A stretch of 49,040 nt of DNA from Stenotrophomonas panacihumi (GTDB taxonomy: Bacteria > Pseudomonadota > Gammaproteobacteria > Xanthomonadales > Xanthomonadaceae). The DNA lies in NCBI RefSeq assembly GCF_001431645.1, contig NZ_LLXU01000087.1, forward strand, positions 1 to 49,040, read 5' to 3'. The notes below the pieces were generated by a model. The model saw nothing but the letters and a program-made list of their open reading frames with translations, had not been told where the DNA came from and searched no databases. Shown here one piece after another: positions 18,601 through 26,468 of the stretch. The translations under genes were made by a program, and so were the position numbers. Numbering within the stretch: position 1 is the first letter of the stretch; each line of letters starts with the position of its first letter.

Positions 18601-19176
18601 CGCGTCGCGTACAACCGCCTTCCGCCCAACCCATGGAGCCGCTTGCCGCCACCGCGCCGCAACGCCGGCCCGCGTCCACGCGTCGGCTGGGCCGGCGGCA
18701 TCAGCCATACCGGCGACCTGGAGATGATCGCCGAGGTGGTGCGCACGCTGGCCGACGAGGTCGATTGGGTCTTCATGGGCCTGTGCCCGCCGGCGCTGCA
18801 ACCCCATGTGCGCGAGTTCCATCCCGGCACCGAGATCGCGCACTACGCCCGCGCACTGGCCCGCCTGCACCTGGACCTGGCCATCGCCCCGCTGGAAGAC
18901 AACCGCTTCAACGCCTGCAAGAGCAACCTGCGGCTGCTCGAATACGGCGCCTGCGCGGTACCGGTCGTGGCCAGCGACATCGAGCCGTATCGCGGCGCGC
19001 TGCCGGTCACCCGGGTGCGCAACCGCCACCAGGACTGGGTGGCGGCGATCCGCGAGCAGCTGGCCGACGCCGATGCCCGCGCCGCGGCGGGGGATGCGCT
19101 GCGCGAGGCCGTGCACCGGGACTGGATGCTGGCCGGCGAAGGATTGGACGACTGGCGGGCGGCCTGGCTGCCGTAG
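15634..19176 (+). CDS. very large multi-domain glycosyltransferase (GT2 - GT2-like - GT4-like)
   Basis: An 1180-residue protein with three glycosyltransferase-like units. Residues about 8-230 are GT2 (VSVVMPAFKP, VCDDHPGD, and a DDD motif at D103-D105). Residues about 575-820 are a second GT2-like unit (VSIVLIADAH, and LFLRADAAIV in place of a canonical DxD). Residues about 850-1180 are GT-B/GT4-like (VGWAGGISHTGD, and NLRLLEYGACAVPVVASD). Large fused transferases of this kind are typical of flagellin glycosylation islands beside fliD/fliS or fleQ. It begins 4 nt inside the previous gene and ends the operon. It probably builds the glycan on flagellin; acceptor and donors are not known. Confidence 0.85.
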   Translation: MTSTLPVSLPLDGPLVSVVMPAFKPVFLKAALASVAAQHYRAIELVVCDDHPGDAVRDLVEAFAATVPFPVRYYANPERLRESRNGARCVSLARGQFIKFLYDDDVLHPDCIAAQAAVLRAHPDVALVTSRRRRIDARGKTLPDTLHTAPIFPADTRLEGRALVRFLGQHPHNFIGEPSAVMCRRTDLAAFGERLMDLDGQPIQWFGDLAMYTKLLQHGDLAYLAAPLSDFRVSTAQFSQFGRERPGIGERGLDDFQRSLRTLGWSDDDGEARVTVAPLDGTTAAIDFDLLSALAHAEDRARVRGQLIQWQRQRRLLPAQQPLAEAYLDAHGRPSLSILLDARDADAATLAASLDSLAFHIDGYAPLQVWLWGVEVLPPGTAGWIKPWPCGGSLADALNALLVRADAGDWLLHATAGDVFCTGAMQRLPLALAEAPPLRALFADEWHRGGGFNPPSPVLRPDFDPDLLLGHPAAMARHWLFARAALLPLGGFDPTWAGDATALALDMILRLAEHGSGDLAHLPEPLLYTDPVPNDDALQGAVITAHLHRRGHAQARVECVGPGLFRPAYGHASTPKVSIVLIADAHVPLALLQRCLLSLLEKTTYTAYEVLLVGNGADAAAAQWMQQLSTIGDARLRLFALDDALAHAAAANLAASQASGEQLLFLRADAAIVQPHWLDTLLEHGLRPEVGITGARTVSAEGRVTQAGLLAGLADGTIGAFAGEAIDAPGYLGRLRVAHGTAAVSDRCLLIERALFEQLDGFDADTFPGAGADVDLCLRASGHGYRVVCAPDALLLHADVPTLPAQAREALLDRWLPRIAQDPGYHPALRLDVPGGFRLGESAYSWQPLPHRPQPRVLAHPADAQGSGQYRVLYPLAALQEAGSAEGLAHATLLDIVEQSRIDPDVVILQRRVGEADLDRIAAMPRHSRALKVYELDDYLLDLPARSVHRAHLPADIRRSLPRALSLADRLVVSTPALAEALGGLHPDIRVAYNRLPPNPWSRLPPPRRNAGPRPRVGWAGGISHTGDLEMIAEVVRTLADEVDWVFMGLCPPALQPHVREFHPGTEIAHYARALARLHLDLAIAPLEDNRFNACKSNLRLLEYGACAVPVVASDIEPYRGALPVTRVRNRHQDWVAAIREQLADADARAAAGDALREAVHRDWMLAGEGLDDWRAAWLP

Positions 19177-19189
19177 CCACTTGGCCAGC

Positions 19190-19210
19190 GGCGGGGATCC
19201 CAACCCCGCC
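19190..19210 (+). terminator. GC-rich stem-loop after the glycan operon
   Basis: Perfect 7-bp arms ggcgggg (19190-19196) and ccccgcc (19204-19210) with a 7-nt loop lie 14 nt after the glycosyltransferase stop. There is no T-tract, so termination is possible but unproven. Confidence 0.4.
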
Positions 19211-19220
19211 ATTCCGGCCC

Positions 19221-19239
19221 CCGCCGGAAAACCGACACC
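19221..19239 (+). promoter_or_regulatory. conserved box upstream of the fliE sigma-54 promoter
   Basis: The sequence ccgccggaaaaccgacacc recurs almost unchanged before fliL (26393-26411) and, more loosely, before fliD (208-226), each time 24-27 nt upstream of the promoter GG. It contains a small palindrome (cgg-aaaa-ccg). It is a candidate FleQ site. Confidence 0.55.
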
Positions 19240-19243
19240 GCTT

Positions 19244-19259
19244 TGGCACACGCATTGCA
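19244..19259 (+). promoter_or_regulatory. sigma-54 promoter for fliE
   Basis: The site reads tggcacacgcattgca: a perfect TGGCAC -24 box, with GG at 19245-19246 and GC at 19257-19258, 10 nt apart. Predicted start is near 19270, about 23 nt before the fliE ATG. Confidence 0.92.
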
Positions 19260-19292
19260 TCGTGAACGGCGACCGTCGTCCTGGCCGTTCCC

Positions 19293-19664
19293 ATGAGCGA
19301 TTCCATCACCTCCATCCTGTCGCAGATCCGCAGCTACCAGAGCCAGATGGGCTCGGCTGCGCTGGGCCCGGCCGCCGATGTCGGCCAGTCCACCGCGATC
19401 CAGGGCCTGGCCGGCAGCGAAGCGGCCAGCGGCACCCAGGGCGCCAGCTTCAGCGAAACCCTGCGCGGCGCCCTGTCCGGCGTCAACGAAGCGCAGCAGA
19501 AGTCCGGCGCGCTCGCCAAGGCCTTCGAAATGGGCGACCCCAGCGCCGACCTCGCGCGCGTCATGGTCGCCTCGCAGCAGTCACAGATCGCCTTCCGCGC
19601 CACCGTGGAAGTCCGCAACCGTCTCGTCCAGGCCTACCAGGACGTGATGAACATGCCGTTGTAA
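19293..19664 (+). CDS. fliE: flagellar hook-basal body complex protein FliE
   Basis: FliE links the MS ring to the proximal rod and is an early export substrate. The 123-residue protein has the family's carboxy-terminal region (EMGDPSADLARVMVASQQSQ and FRATVEVRNRLVQAYQDVM) and a variable Ser/Ala-rich start. It opens the fliEFGHIJK operon, driven by the sigma-54 promoter just upstream. The gap to fliF is 13 nt. Confidence 0.95.
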   Translation: MSDSITSILSQIRSYQSQMGSAALGPAADVGQSTAIQGLAGSEAASGTQGASFSETLRGALSGVNEAQQKSGALAKAFEMGDPSADLARVMVASQQSQIAFRATVEVRNRLVQAYQDVMNMPL

Positions 19665-19677
19665 GGGTTGATACCGG

Positions 19678-21420
19678 ATGGCACTCGCACTCACCAAGGA
19701 CAGTTTCGCCCAGGGCGCCGACAAGGCCGGCGGCTGGTTCGACCGCATCCAGAGCCTGCAGATCACGCGCCGCCTCGGCCTGATGACGATGATCGCCATC
19801 GCCGTGGCCGCCGGCCTGGCCGTGTTCTTCTGGTCGCAGCAGCCCGGCTACACCGCGCTGTACACCGGCCTGGACGAGAAGGCCACCGCCGAGGCCACCG
19901 ACCTGCTGCGCGCGGCCAACATCCCCTTCAAGCTCGACCCGGCCACCGGCGGCATCACCGTGCCGGAAGCCAACCTGCACGATGCCCGCCTCAAGCTCGC
20001 CGGCTCCGGCCTCACCGACAGCGGCCGCCTGGGCTTCGAGCTGATGGAACGCGACCCGGGCTTCGGCGTCAGCCAGTTCGTCGAGAACGCCCGCTACCAG
20101 CACGCGCTGGAAACCGAGCTGGTGCGCACCATCACCACGCTGCGCCCGGTGCGCGACGCCCGCGTGCACCTGGCCATCCCCAAGCCCAGCGCCTTCACCC
20201 GCCAGCGCGAAGTCGCCAGCGCCTCGGTGGTGCTGGAACTGCGCGGTGGCCAGAGCCTGGAGCGCAACCAGGTGGACGCCATCGTGCACCTGGTCGCCTC
20301 CTCGATCCCGGACCTGGCGCCGGAGCGCGTCACCGTGGTCGACCAGAGCGGCCGCATGCTCACCATCGCCGACCCGAACAGCGACGCGGCGCTCAACGCC
20401 GCCCAGTTCGACCAGGTGCGCCGCCAGGAAAGCGCCTACAACCAGCGCATCCGCGAACTGCTGGAGCCGCTGACCGGCGCCGGCCGCGTCAACCCGGAAG
20501 TCAGCGTGGACATGGACTTCTCGGTGGTGGAGGAAGCGCGCGAGCTGTTCAACGGCGAACCGCCGAAGCTGCGCAGCGAGCAGGTCAGCGAGAACAGCAC
20601 CAGCGCCGCCGGCCCGCAGGGCGTGCCCGGCGCGACCAGCAACACCCCGCCGGGCGCCACCAACCCGGGCCAGCCGGCCCCGCCGGCGGCCGCCCCGGGC
20701 GCGAACGGCGCCGCGCCGAATGTGGCCAACGCGCAGCAAGCCGTGGCCGCCACGCCCACCGAGAACGCCAAGAGCGCCACCCGCAACTACGAACTCGACC
20801 GCACCCTGCAGCACACCCGCCAGCCGGCCGGCCGCATCAAGCGCGTCAGCGTGGCGGTGCTGGTGGACCACGTGCCGCGCCCGGACGCCAAGGGCAAGGT
20901 CACCGAGCAGGCGCTCAGCGCGGCCGAGCTGACCAAGGTCGAATCGCTGGTCAAGCAGGCGGTGGGCTTCGACGCCGAACGCGGCGACACCGTGTCGGTG
21001 ATGAACGCCCCGTTCGTGCGCGAGAAGCCCGAGGCCGACGCCGGCCCCAAGTGGTGGGAAGACCCGCGCGTGCGCGACGGCGCGCGCCTGCTGCTCGGCG
21101 CCATCGTGGTGCTGGCCCTGCTGTTCGGCGTGCTGCGCCCGGCGCTGCGCTCGATCACCGGCCCGGCCCCGGCCGGGCGCCGCAGGAAGGACGAGCCGGG
21201 CACCCCGCAGAACGCGGACGTGCGCATGCTCGACGACGAAGATTCGCTGCTGCCGGGCCTGGAAGAGGACACCGCGCAGCTGGGCATCGACCGCAAGCCG
21301 GCCATCGCCCTGCCCTCCGACGCCTACGAAGACCGCCTGCGCCAGGCGCGCGAGGCGGTGAAGGCCGATTCCAAGCGTGTCGCGCAGGTCGTGAAGGGAT
21401 GGGTCGCCAGTGAAGCCTGA
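19678..21420 (+). CDS. fliF: flagellar MS-ring protein FliF
   Basis: FliF forms the inner-membrane MS ring. The 580-residue protein has a first membrane helix near residues 38-55 (MTMIAIAVAAGLAVFFW), the ring-building motif regions (YTALYTGLDEKATAEATDLL, and the YQHALETELVRTI segment), a low-complexity Pro/Ala/Asn-rich loop (about 315-360), a second helix near 470-490 (LLLGAIVVLALLFGVLRPAL) and the FliG-binding tail. Length fits the family. It overlaps fliG by 11 nt if the GTG start of fliG is used. Confidence 0.96.
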   Translation: MALALTKDSFAQGADKAGGWFDRIQSLQITRRLGLMTMIAIAVAAGLAVFFWSQQPGYTALYTGLDEKATAEATDLLRAANIPFKLDPATGGITVPEANLHDARLKLAGSGLTDSGRLGFELMERDPGFGVSQFVENARYQHALETELVRTITTLRPVRDARVHLAIPKPSAFTRQREVASASVVLELRGGQSLERNQVDAIVHLVASSIPDLAPERVTVVDQSGRMLTIADPNSDAALNAAQFDQVRRQESAYNQRIRELLEPLTGAGRVNPEVSVDMDFSVVEEARELFNGEPPKLRSEQVSENSTSAAGPQGVPGATSNTPPGATNPGQPAPPAAAPGANGAAPNVANAQQAVAATPTENAKSATRNYELDRTLQHTRQPAGRIKRVSVAVLVDHVPRPDAKGKVTEQALSAAELTKVESLVKQAVGFDAERGDTVSVMNAPFVREKPEADAGPKWWEDPRVRDGARLLLGAIVVLALLFGVLRPALRSITGPAPAGRRRKDEPGTPQNADVRMLDDEDSLLPGLEEDTAQLGIDRKPAIALPSDAYEDRLRQAREAVKADSKRVAQVVKGWVASEA

Positions 21421-22420
21421 CATGCCCGCGCTCAATGGCGTCCAGCGCGCCGCCGTGCTGCTGCTCTCGCTCGGCGAGGCGGACGCGGCCGAAGTGCTCA
21501 AGCACATGGACCCCAAGGAGGTGCAGAAGATCGGCATCGCCATGGCGACCATGAGCGGCGTGAGCCGCGAGCAGGTCGAGAAGGTCATGGACGAATTCAA
21601 CGGCGAACTCGCCGGCAAGACCTCGCTGGGCGTGGGCGCCGACGACTACATCCGCAACGTGCTGATCCAGGCGCTGGGCGCGGAGAAGGCCTCCGGCCTG
21701 ATCGACCGCATCCTGCTCGGCCGCAACACCACCGGCCTGGACACGCTCAAGTGGATGGACCCGCGCGCCGTGGCCGACCTGGTGCGCAACGAACACCCGC
21801 AGATCATCGCCATCGTGATGGCGCACCTAGACAGCGACCAGGCGGCCGAGGCGCTGAAGAACCTGCCCGAGCGCACCCGCGCCGACGTGCTGCTGCGCAT
21901 CGCCACGCTGGACGGCATCCCGCCCAACGCGCTGAGCGAGCTCAACGAGATCATGGAGCGCCAGTTCGCCGGCAACCAGAACCTGAAGTCATCCAGCCTG
22001 GGTGGCGTGAAGTGCGCGGCCAACATCCTCAACTTCCTCGATACCGGGCAGGACCAGGGCGTGCTGCAGGCGATCGGCAAGGTCGATTCGGAGCTGGCGA
22101 GCAAGATCCAGGACCAGATGTTCGTGTTCGACAACCTGATCGAGCTGGAAGACCGCGAGATCCAGACCCTGCTGCGCGAAGTGTCCGGCGAGAAGCTGGG
22201 CCTGGCGCTGCGCGGCGCCGACGTGAAGGTGCGCGAGAAGATCACCCGCAACATGTCCCAGCGCGCCGCCGAAATCCTGCTCGAGGACATGGAAGCCCGT
22301 GGCCCGGTGCGCCTGTCCGACGTGGAAGCGGCGCAGAAGGAAATCCTCACCATCGTGCGCCGCCTGGCTGACGAAGGCACCCTCGTGCTCGGCGGCGGCG
22401 GCTCGGAGGCGATGGTATGA
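21410..22420 (+). CDS. fliG: flagellar motor switch protein FliG
   Basis: FliG is the rotor protein contacting both FliF and the stator. The 336-residue product has the FliF-binding amino-terminal domain (LNGVQRAAVLLLSLGE), the middle domain with the EHPQ motif (RNEHPQIIAIVMAHL) and the charged torque helix (FDNLIELEDREIQTLLREV). The start is either GTG 21410 (overlapping fliF) or ATG 21422, which trims four residues; both are plausible. It is coupled to fliH through an ATGA overlap. Confidence 0.96.
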   Translation: MKPDMPALNGVQRAAVLLLSLGEADAAEVLKHMDPKEVQKIGIAMATMSGVSREQVEKVMDEFNGELAGKTSLGVGADDYIRNVLIQALGAEKASGLIDRILLGRNTTGLDTLKWMDPRAVADLVRNEHPQIIAIVMAHLDSDQAAEALKNLPERTRADVLLRIATLDGIPPNALSELNEIMERQFAGNQNLKSSSLGGVKCAANILNFLDTGQDQGVLQAIGKVDSELASKIQDQMFVFDNLIELEDREIQTLLREVSGEKLGLALRGADVKVREKITRNMSQRAAEILLEDMEARGPVRLSDVEAAQKEILTIVRRLADEGTLVLGGGGSEAMV

Positions 22421-23043
22421 GCGCGATCCTCGGCGAGGACGTGGTGCGCTGGCTGGCCCCGTCGCTGGACGTGGTCACCGCCGACGCCGTGCACGCGCCG
22501 GTCGAAGAGGCCCCGCCCCCGCCCAAGCCGCCGACGTTGCAGGAAATCCAGGCCATCCAGGAAGCCGCGCGCCAGGAAGGCCTGGAGCGTGGGCACGCCG
22601 AAGGCTTCGCCCAGGGCCAGGCCGAGGTGCGCCGGCTCACCGCGCAGATCGAAGGCATCCTCGACAATTTCAGCCGCCCGCTGGCCCGTTTGGAGAATGA
22701 AGTGGTCGGCGCGCTCGGCGAGCTGGCCGTGCGCATCGCCGGCAGCCTGGTCGGCCGTGCCTACGAGGCCGACCCGGTGCTGCTCTCCGACCTAGTCAGC
22801 GAAGCGGTCGATGCCGTCGGCGGCAGCAGCCGCGACGTGGAAGTGCGCCTGCACCCGGACGACATCGCCGCCCTCACCCCGCTGCTGTCGCTGATGTCGG
22901 GCACACGCCTCACCGCCGACACCGGCCTGAGCCGCGGCGACCTGCGCGTACACGCCGAGAGCGTGCGCATCGACGGCACCCTGGAAGCGCGCCTGCGGGC
23001 AGCGCTGGAAACGGTGATGCGCAAGGCGGGGGCTGGCCTGTGA
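22417..23043 (+). CDS. fliH: flagellar assembly protein FliH
   Basis: FliH is the cytoplasmic stalk and regulator of the FliI ATPase. The 208-residue protein has a Pro/Glu-rich start, a glycine-spaced helix segment (RQEGLERGHAEGFAQGQAE, the GxxxG repeats of the family) and a carboxy-terminal domain related to ATP synthase delta (VVGALGELAVRIAGSLVG). It overlaps fliG and fliI by 4 nt each. Confidence 0.93.
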   Translation: MSAILGEDVVRWLAPSLDVVTADAVHAPVEEAPPPPKPPTLQEIQAIQEAARQEGLERGHAEGFAQGQAEVRRLTAQIEGILDNFSRPLARLENEVVGALGELAVRIAGSLVGRAYEADPVLLSDLVSEAVDAVGGSSRDVEVRLHPDDIAALTPLLSLMSGTRLTADTGLSRGDLRVHAESVRIDGTLEARLRAALETVMRKAGAGL

Positions 23044-24434
23044 ACGCGCAACTGCTACCCACCGCCCTGCCCGCCGAATGGAACGCCGCGCGCGACCTGC
23101 GCCTGGCCACCCGGCTCGGCGCACTCGGGCTGGACCCGGCCAACGGCCGTGGCCTGATCCGCGAAGGCATCCTGCGCCGCGCCGTCGGCCTGACGCTGGA
23201 AGCGGTCGGCTGCGAAGCCCCGATGGGCGCGACCTGCAAGGTCGAAGTCGTCGATGGCGGCTGGGTCGATGCCGAAGTCGTCGGCTTCGCCGGCGAACGT
23301 ACCTACCTGATGCCCAGCGCCGAACTGCATGGCCTGCTGCCGAACGCGCGCGTGGTTCCCTCGCGCCGCCGCGGCGGCGTGGAAGTCGGCGAAGGCCTGC
23401 TCGGCCGCGTCATCGACAGCGACGGCGTGCCGCTGGACGGCAAGGGCCCGATCCGCGGCGAAGGCAGCACCTCCATGGCCGGCGTGTCGATCAACCCGCT
23501 GGCCCGCGAACCCATCACCACCCCGCTGGACGTGGGCGTGCGCGCGATCAACGCGCTGCTGCCGATCGGCCGCGGCCAGCGCGTGGGCCTGTTCGCCGGT
23601 TCCGGCGTCGGCAAGTCCACGCTGCTGGGCATGATGACGCGCTACACCGCGGCGGACGTGATCGTCGTCGGCCTGATCGGCGAACGCGGCCGCGAAGTGC
23701 GCGATTTCGTCGAGACCACCCTGGGCGAGGAAGGCCTGCGCCGCGCCGTGGTCGTCGCCAGCCCGGCCGACCGGCCGCCGCTGGCGCGCCTGCATGGCGC
23801 CTACCGCGCCACCGCGATTGCCGAATGGTTCCGCGACCAGGGCCTGAACGTCCTGCTGCTGATGGATTCGCTGACCCGCTTCGCGCAGGCGCAGCGCGAG
23901 ATCGGCCTATCAGTGGGCGAGCCGCCGACGACCCGCGGTTATCCGCCGAGCGTGTTCGCCAAGCTGCCGGCGCTGGTGGAACGCGCCGGCAACGGCGCCG
24001 CCGGGCGTGGCTCGATCACCGCCTTCTACACCGTGCTCACCGAGGGCGACGATCCGCAAGACCCGATCGCCGATGCCGCGCGCGCCATCCTCGACGGCCA
24101 CATCCTGCTCTCGCGCCGCGTCGCCGACAGCGGCCTGTACCCGGCCATCGACGTGGAATCGTCGGTCAGCCGCGTGGTGCAGGACATCGCCGACGAACCG
24201 TGGCGCCTGCGCATCCGCAAGCTCAAGCGGCTGGTGTCGGCGTACTCGTCCAACCGCGACCTGATCGCCATCGGCGCCTACCAGCGCGGCAACGACCCGG
24301 TCACCGACGAGGCGCTGGAGCGCTGGCCGCAGATCCTCGAATTCCTCGGCCAGGACGTCACCAAGGCCGCCGACCTGCCGCACAGCCAGGCCGCGCTCAA
24401 GCGGCTGGTCGAGACGGAGGCCGCGCATGCGTAA
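23040..24434 (+). CDS. fliI: flagellar export ATPase FliI
   Basis: FliI is the hexameric ATPase of the flagellar export apparatus, related to the F1 beta subunit. The 464-residue protein has the Walker A loop GSGVGKST (187-194), Walker B VLLLMDSLTRFAQA and the type III-specific segment GEPPTTRGYPPSVFAKLP. It overlaps the fliH stop (GTGA, so a GTG start). Length and motifs are typical. Confidence 0.97.
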   Translation: MNAQLLPTALPAEWNAARDLRLATRLGALGLDPANGRGLIREGILRRAVGLTLEAVGCEAPMGATCKVEVVDGGWVDAEVVGFAGERTYLMPSAELHGLLPNARVVPSRRRGGVEVGEGLLGRVIDSDGVPLDGKGPIRGEGSTSMAGVSINPLAREPITTPLDVGVRAINALLPIGRGQRVGLFAGSGVGKSTLLGMMTRYTAADVIVVGLIGERGREVRDFVETTLGEEGLRRAVVVASPADRPPLARLHGAYRATAIAEWFRDQGLNVLLLMDSLTRFAQAQREIGLSVGEPPTTRGYPPSVFAKLPALVERAGNGAAGRGSITAFYTVLTEGDDPQDPIADAARAILDGHILLSRRVADSGLYPAIDVESSVSRVVQDIADEPWRLRIRKLKRLVSAYSSNRDLIAIGAYQRGNDPVTDEALERWPQILEFLGQDVTKAADLPHSQAALKRLVETEAAHA

Positions 24435-24457
24435 GCCGTCGCTTTCCTGTTTTTCCC

Positions 24458-24479
24458 GCGGCCGCCGCCGGGCGGCCGC
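24458..24479. repeat. perfect GC-rich hairpin in the fliI-fliJ gap
   Basis: Arms gcggccgcc (24458-24466) and ggcggccgc (24471-24479) with a 4-nt loop form a very stable stem. This is the only sizeable gap in the fliE-fliK operon (69 nt). With no T-tract following, it may serve as an mRNA processing or pausing element rather than a terminator. Confidence 0.5.
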
Positions 24480-24503
24480 TCCGATCCCCACAGGCAATGA
24501 ACC

Positions 24504-24959
24504 ATGATGCAATCCCGCCGGATCGACCCGTTGCTGCGTCGCGCCCAGGAACACGAGGACGAAGTCGCCCGTGACCTGGCCGAGCGCCAGCGCAACCTGG
24601 ACACGCACGTCTCCCGCCTGGAGGAGCTGCGCCGCTATGCCGAGGAGTACGCCGGCAGCCAGATGGCCGCCACCAGCCCGGCGCAGCTGACCAACCGCCG
24701 CGCCTTCCTCGACCGCCTGGACAGCGCGGTGGAGCAGCAGATGCGCACCGTCGACCAGAACCGCGCCCGCGTGGAAGCCGAACGCGCGCGCCTGCTGCTG
24801 GCCAGCCGCGAGAAGCAGGTGCTCGAACAGCTGGCCGCCAGCTACCGCGCGCAGGAGCGCCAGGTGGTGGAACGCCGCGACCAGCGCGACATGGACGACC
24901 TCGGCGCGCGCCGCGCGCGCCAGGACCAGCAGGCCGCCGAGCCGGGGGACGACGCTTGA
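24504..24959 (+). CDS. fliJ: flagellar FliJ protein
   Basis: FliJ is a coiled-coil export chaperone that works with FliI and FlhA. The 151-residue product is almost entirely heptad-like and charged (EDEVARDLAERQRNLDTHVS, EKQVLEQLAASYRAQERQ), as expected. The first of two in-frame ATGs (24504, 24507) is used; either may serve. The stop overlaps the TTG start of fliK. Confidence 0.9.
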   Translation: MMQSRRIDPLLRRAQEHEDEVARDLAERQRNLDTHVSRLEELRRYAEEYAGSQMAATSPAQLTNRRAFLDRLDSAVEQQMRTVDQNRARVEAERARLLLASREKQVLEQLAASYRAQERQVVERRDQRDMDDLGARRARQDQQAAEPGDDA

Positions 24960-26221
24960 ACCCGTTGTCGATCCTCAACACCGCCGCCCGCGCTTCCGGC
25001 CTGAAGGACGAGGGCTTCGTCTCGCGCGACGATGCCGCGCAGGACGACACCGGCGCGCAGCGCAGCAGCTTTGCCAGCATGCTCAACAACCCCGCGCAGC
25101 AGCAGGCGAACTCGACGCAGCAAGCCTCGCGCAGCCAGCCCGCCAAACGCGAGACCGCCAAGCCGCGGCAGGACGACGACAGCCAGAAGCACGATGACGA
25201 CGGCACGCGCGCGCAGGGCCAGGACGAGCGCCAGGCCCGTGCCCAGCGCAGCGAGGCGGGCAGCCGCAAGGACAGCCCGCAGCGCCCGCAGAACGACGCC
25301 GCTGAAAGCGCCGAACAGAGCACCGCAAGCGCCGAAGCCGGCGAGAAGACCGAATCCACCGGCAGCGAGCCGGGCACCTGGCCGCCGCCGGGCCTGGGCG
25401 GCTTTGGCCTGATGCTGCTGCAACCGACCGCCACGACGGCCACGCCGGATGCCGCGGCGCTGGGCGGCACCGCCGCCAACCCGCTGCTGGCCGGGCAGCC
25501 GCAGGCCGATGCCGCCGCCGCGATGCCCAATGCCCTGCCGGCCGGCGCCATCGCCCTGCCCGGCCTGGCCGGCGCGGCCAACGCCGCGACCGCCGCCACG
25601 GCGGCCAGCGCCGACGATGCCGCTGCCCTGGCCGCGCTCGCCGCCGCCACGCTGGCGGCTGGCGGCGCCAGCGCCGCGGGCAGCGACGGCGATTCGCCCG
25701 CCATCGATACCCCGACCTTCGTGCTGCCGACCCTGCCGCACACGACCACGGCCGGCGCCCGCGTGCAGGACACCCCCGCGGTGTTCAGCGCCAGCCCGAC
25801 CCCGACGCCGGATCTCAATGGCGACGGCTTCGACGACGCCGTCGGCACGCGCCTGACCTGGCTGGCCGAGCAGAAGATCGGCCATGCGCATATCAAGATC
25901 ACTCCGAACGACCTGGGGCCGGTCGAGGTGCGCCTGCAGATGGACGGCGACAAGGTCCACGCCAGCTTTACCGCCAGCCATGTCGAGACCCGGCAGGCGC
26001 TGGAACAGAGCCTGCCGCGCCTGCGCGACATGCTCGGCGAGCACGGCTTCCAGCTGGCGCATGCCGATGTGGGCGCCCAGCAGCAGGGCCAGCGCAACGA
26101 CGGCTCCGCCTCGTCCAGCGGCTTCGATGGCCTGGCCGATGGCGCGAGCGAGGACACCGCCAGCGTGGTGGTGCCGGCCTCGGTGTTGAGGGCGCGCGGC
26201 CTGCTGGACGCGTACGCCTGA
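24956..26221 (+). CDS. fliK: flagellar hook-length control protein FliK
   Basis: FliK is the secreted ruler that sets hook length and triggers the export switch at FlhB. The 421-residue product has a long low-complexity Ala/Gln/Asp-rich part and a conserved carboxy-terminal domain (about 290-375: ITPNDLGPVEVRLQMDGDKV, ETRQALEQSLPRLRDML). The start is TTG 24956, inside the fliJ stop and preceded by ggggga, which is unusual but well supported by spacing. It is the last gene of the fliE operon. Confidence 0.92.
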   Translation: MNPLSILNTAARASGLKDEGFVSRDDAAQDDTGAQRSSFASMLNNPAQQQANSTQQASRSQPAKRETAKPRQDDDSQKHDDDGTRAQGQDERQARAQRSEAGSRKDSPQRPQNDAAESAEQSTASAEAGEKTESTGSEPGTWPPPGLGGFGLMLLQPTATTATPDAAALGGTAANPLLAGQPQADAAAAMPNALPAGAIALPGLAGAANAATAATAASADDAAALAALAAATLAAGGASAAGSDGDSPAIDTPTFVLPTLPHTTTAGARVQDTPAVFSASPTPTPDLNGDGFDDAVGTRLTWLAEQKIGHAHIKITPNDLGPVEVRLQMDGDKVHASFTASHVETRQALEQSLPRLRDMLGEHGFQLAHADVGAQQQGQRNDGSASSSGFDGLADGASEDTASVVVPASVLRARGLLDAYA

Positions 26222-26261
26222 CCCTGGGGCGTCCTGAAGCCGGGTGGCCTCGCCGCCCTCC

Positions 26262-26345
26262 TTCAGGAGCGGCCTGCGCCGCGACCTGGCCCGCCTGGAG
26301 ACCCCATCGACGGAAACCTGTCGCGGCTGAGGCCGCGCCGACAGG
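26262..26345. repeat. REP-like inverted repeat pair between fliK and fliL
   Basis: Two related GC-rich palindromic units, 26262-26289 and 26317-26345, lie in opposite orientation. Both share the core gcggcct-NN-gccgcgac when one is reversed. Units of this type are abundant between genes in xanthomonads and pseudomonads. They may stabilise the fliK mRNA end or terminate transcription before the fliL promoter. Confidence 0.6.
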
Positions 26346-26392
26346 GATTCCCCGACACCGGCACGCCGATGTCCCCGACCGCGCGGCCCGAC

Positions 26393-26411
26393 CCGCCGGA
26401 AAACCGCCACC
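26393..26411 (+). promoter_or_regulatory. conserved box upstream of the fliL sigma-54 promoter
   Basis: The sequence ccgccggaaaaccgccacc differs from the fliE box (19221-19239) at one base of 19. It lies 27 nt before the promoter GG (24 nt in fliE). Candidate activator site. Confidence 0.55.
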
Positions 26412-26418
26412 CCGCCAA

Positions 26419-26434
26419 TGGCACGCGCGTTGCA
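26419..26434 (+). promoter_or_regulatory. sigma-54 promoter for fliL
   Basis: The site reads tggcacgcgcgttgca: a perfect TGGCACG and TTGC, with GG at 26420-26421 and GC at 26432-26433. Predicted start is near 26445, 24 nt before the fliL GTG. This shows that the ATG at 26418, inside the promoter, cannot be the fliL start. Confidence 0.93.
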
Positions 26435-26468
26435 TCTGCATGGGCAGCCCGTTTCATTGGAGTTTCCC

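Noticed and set aside
26418..26468. ATG at 26418 as the fliL start
   Set aside because: It lies inside the perfect sigma-54 -24/-12 element, upstream of the expected transcript start; GTG 26469 has a ribosome-binding site.
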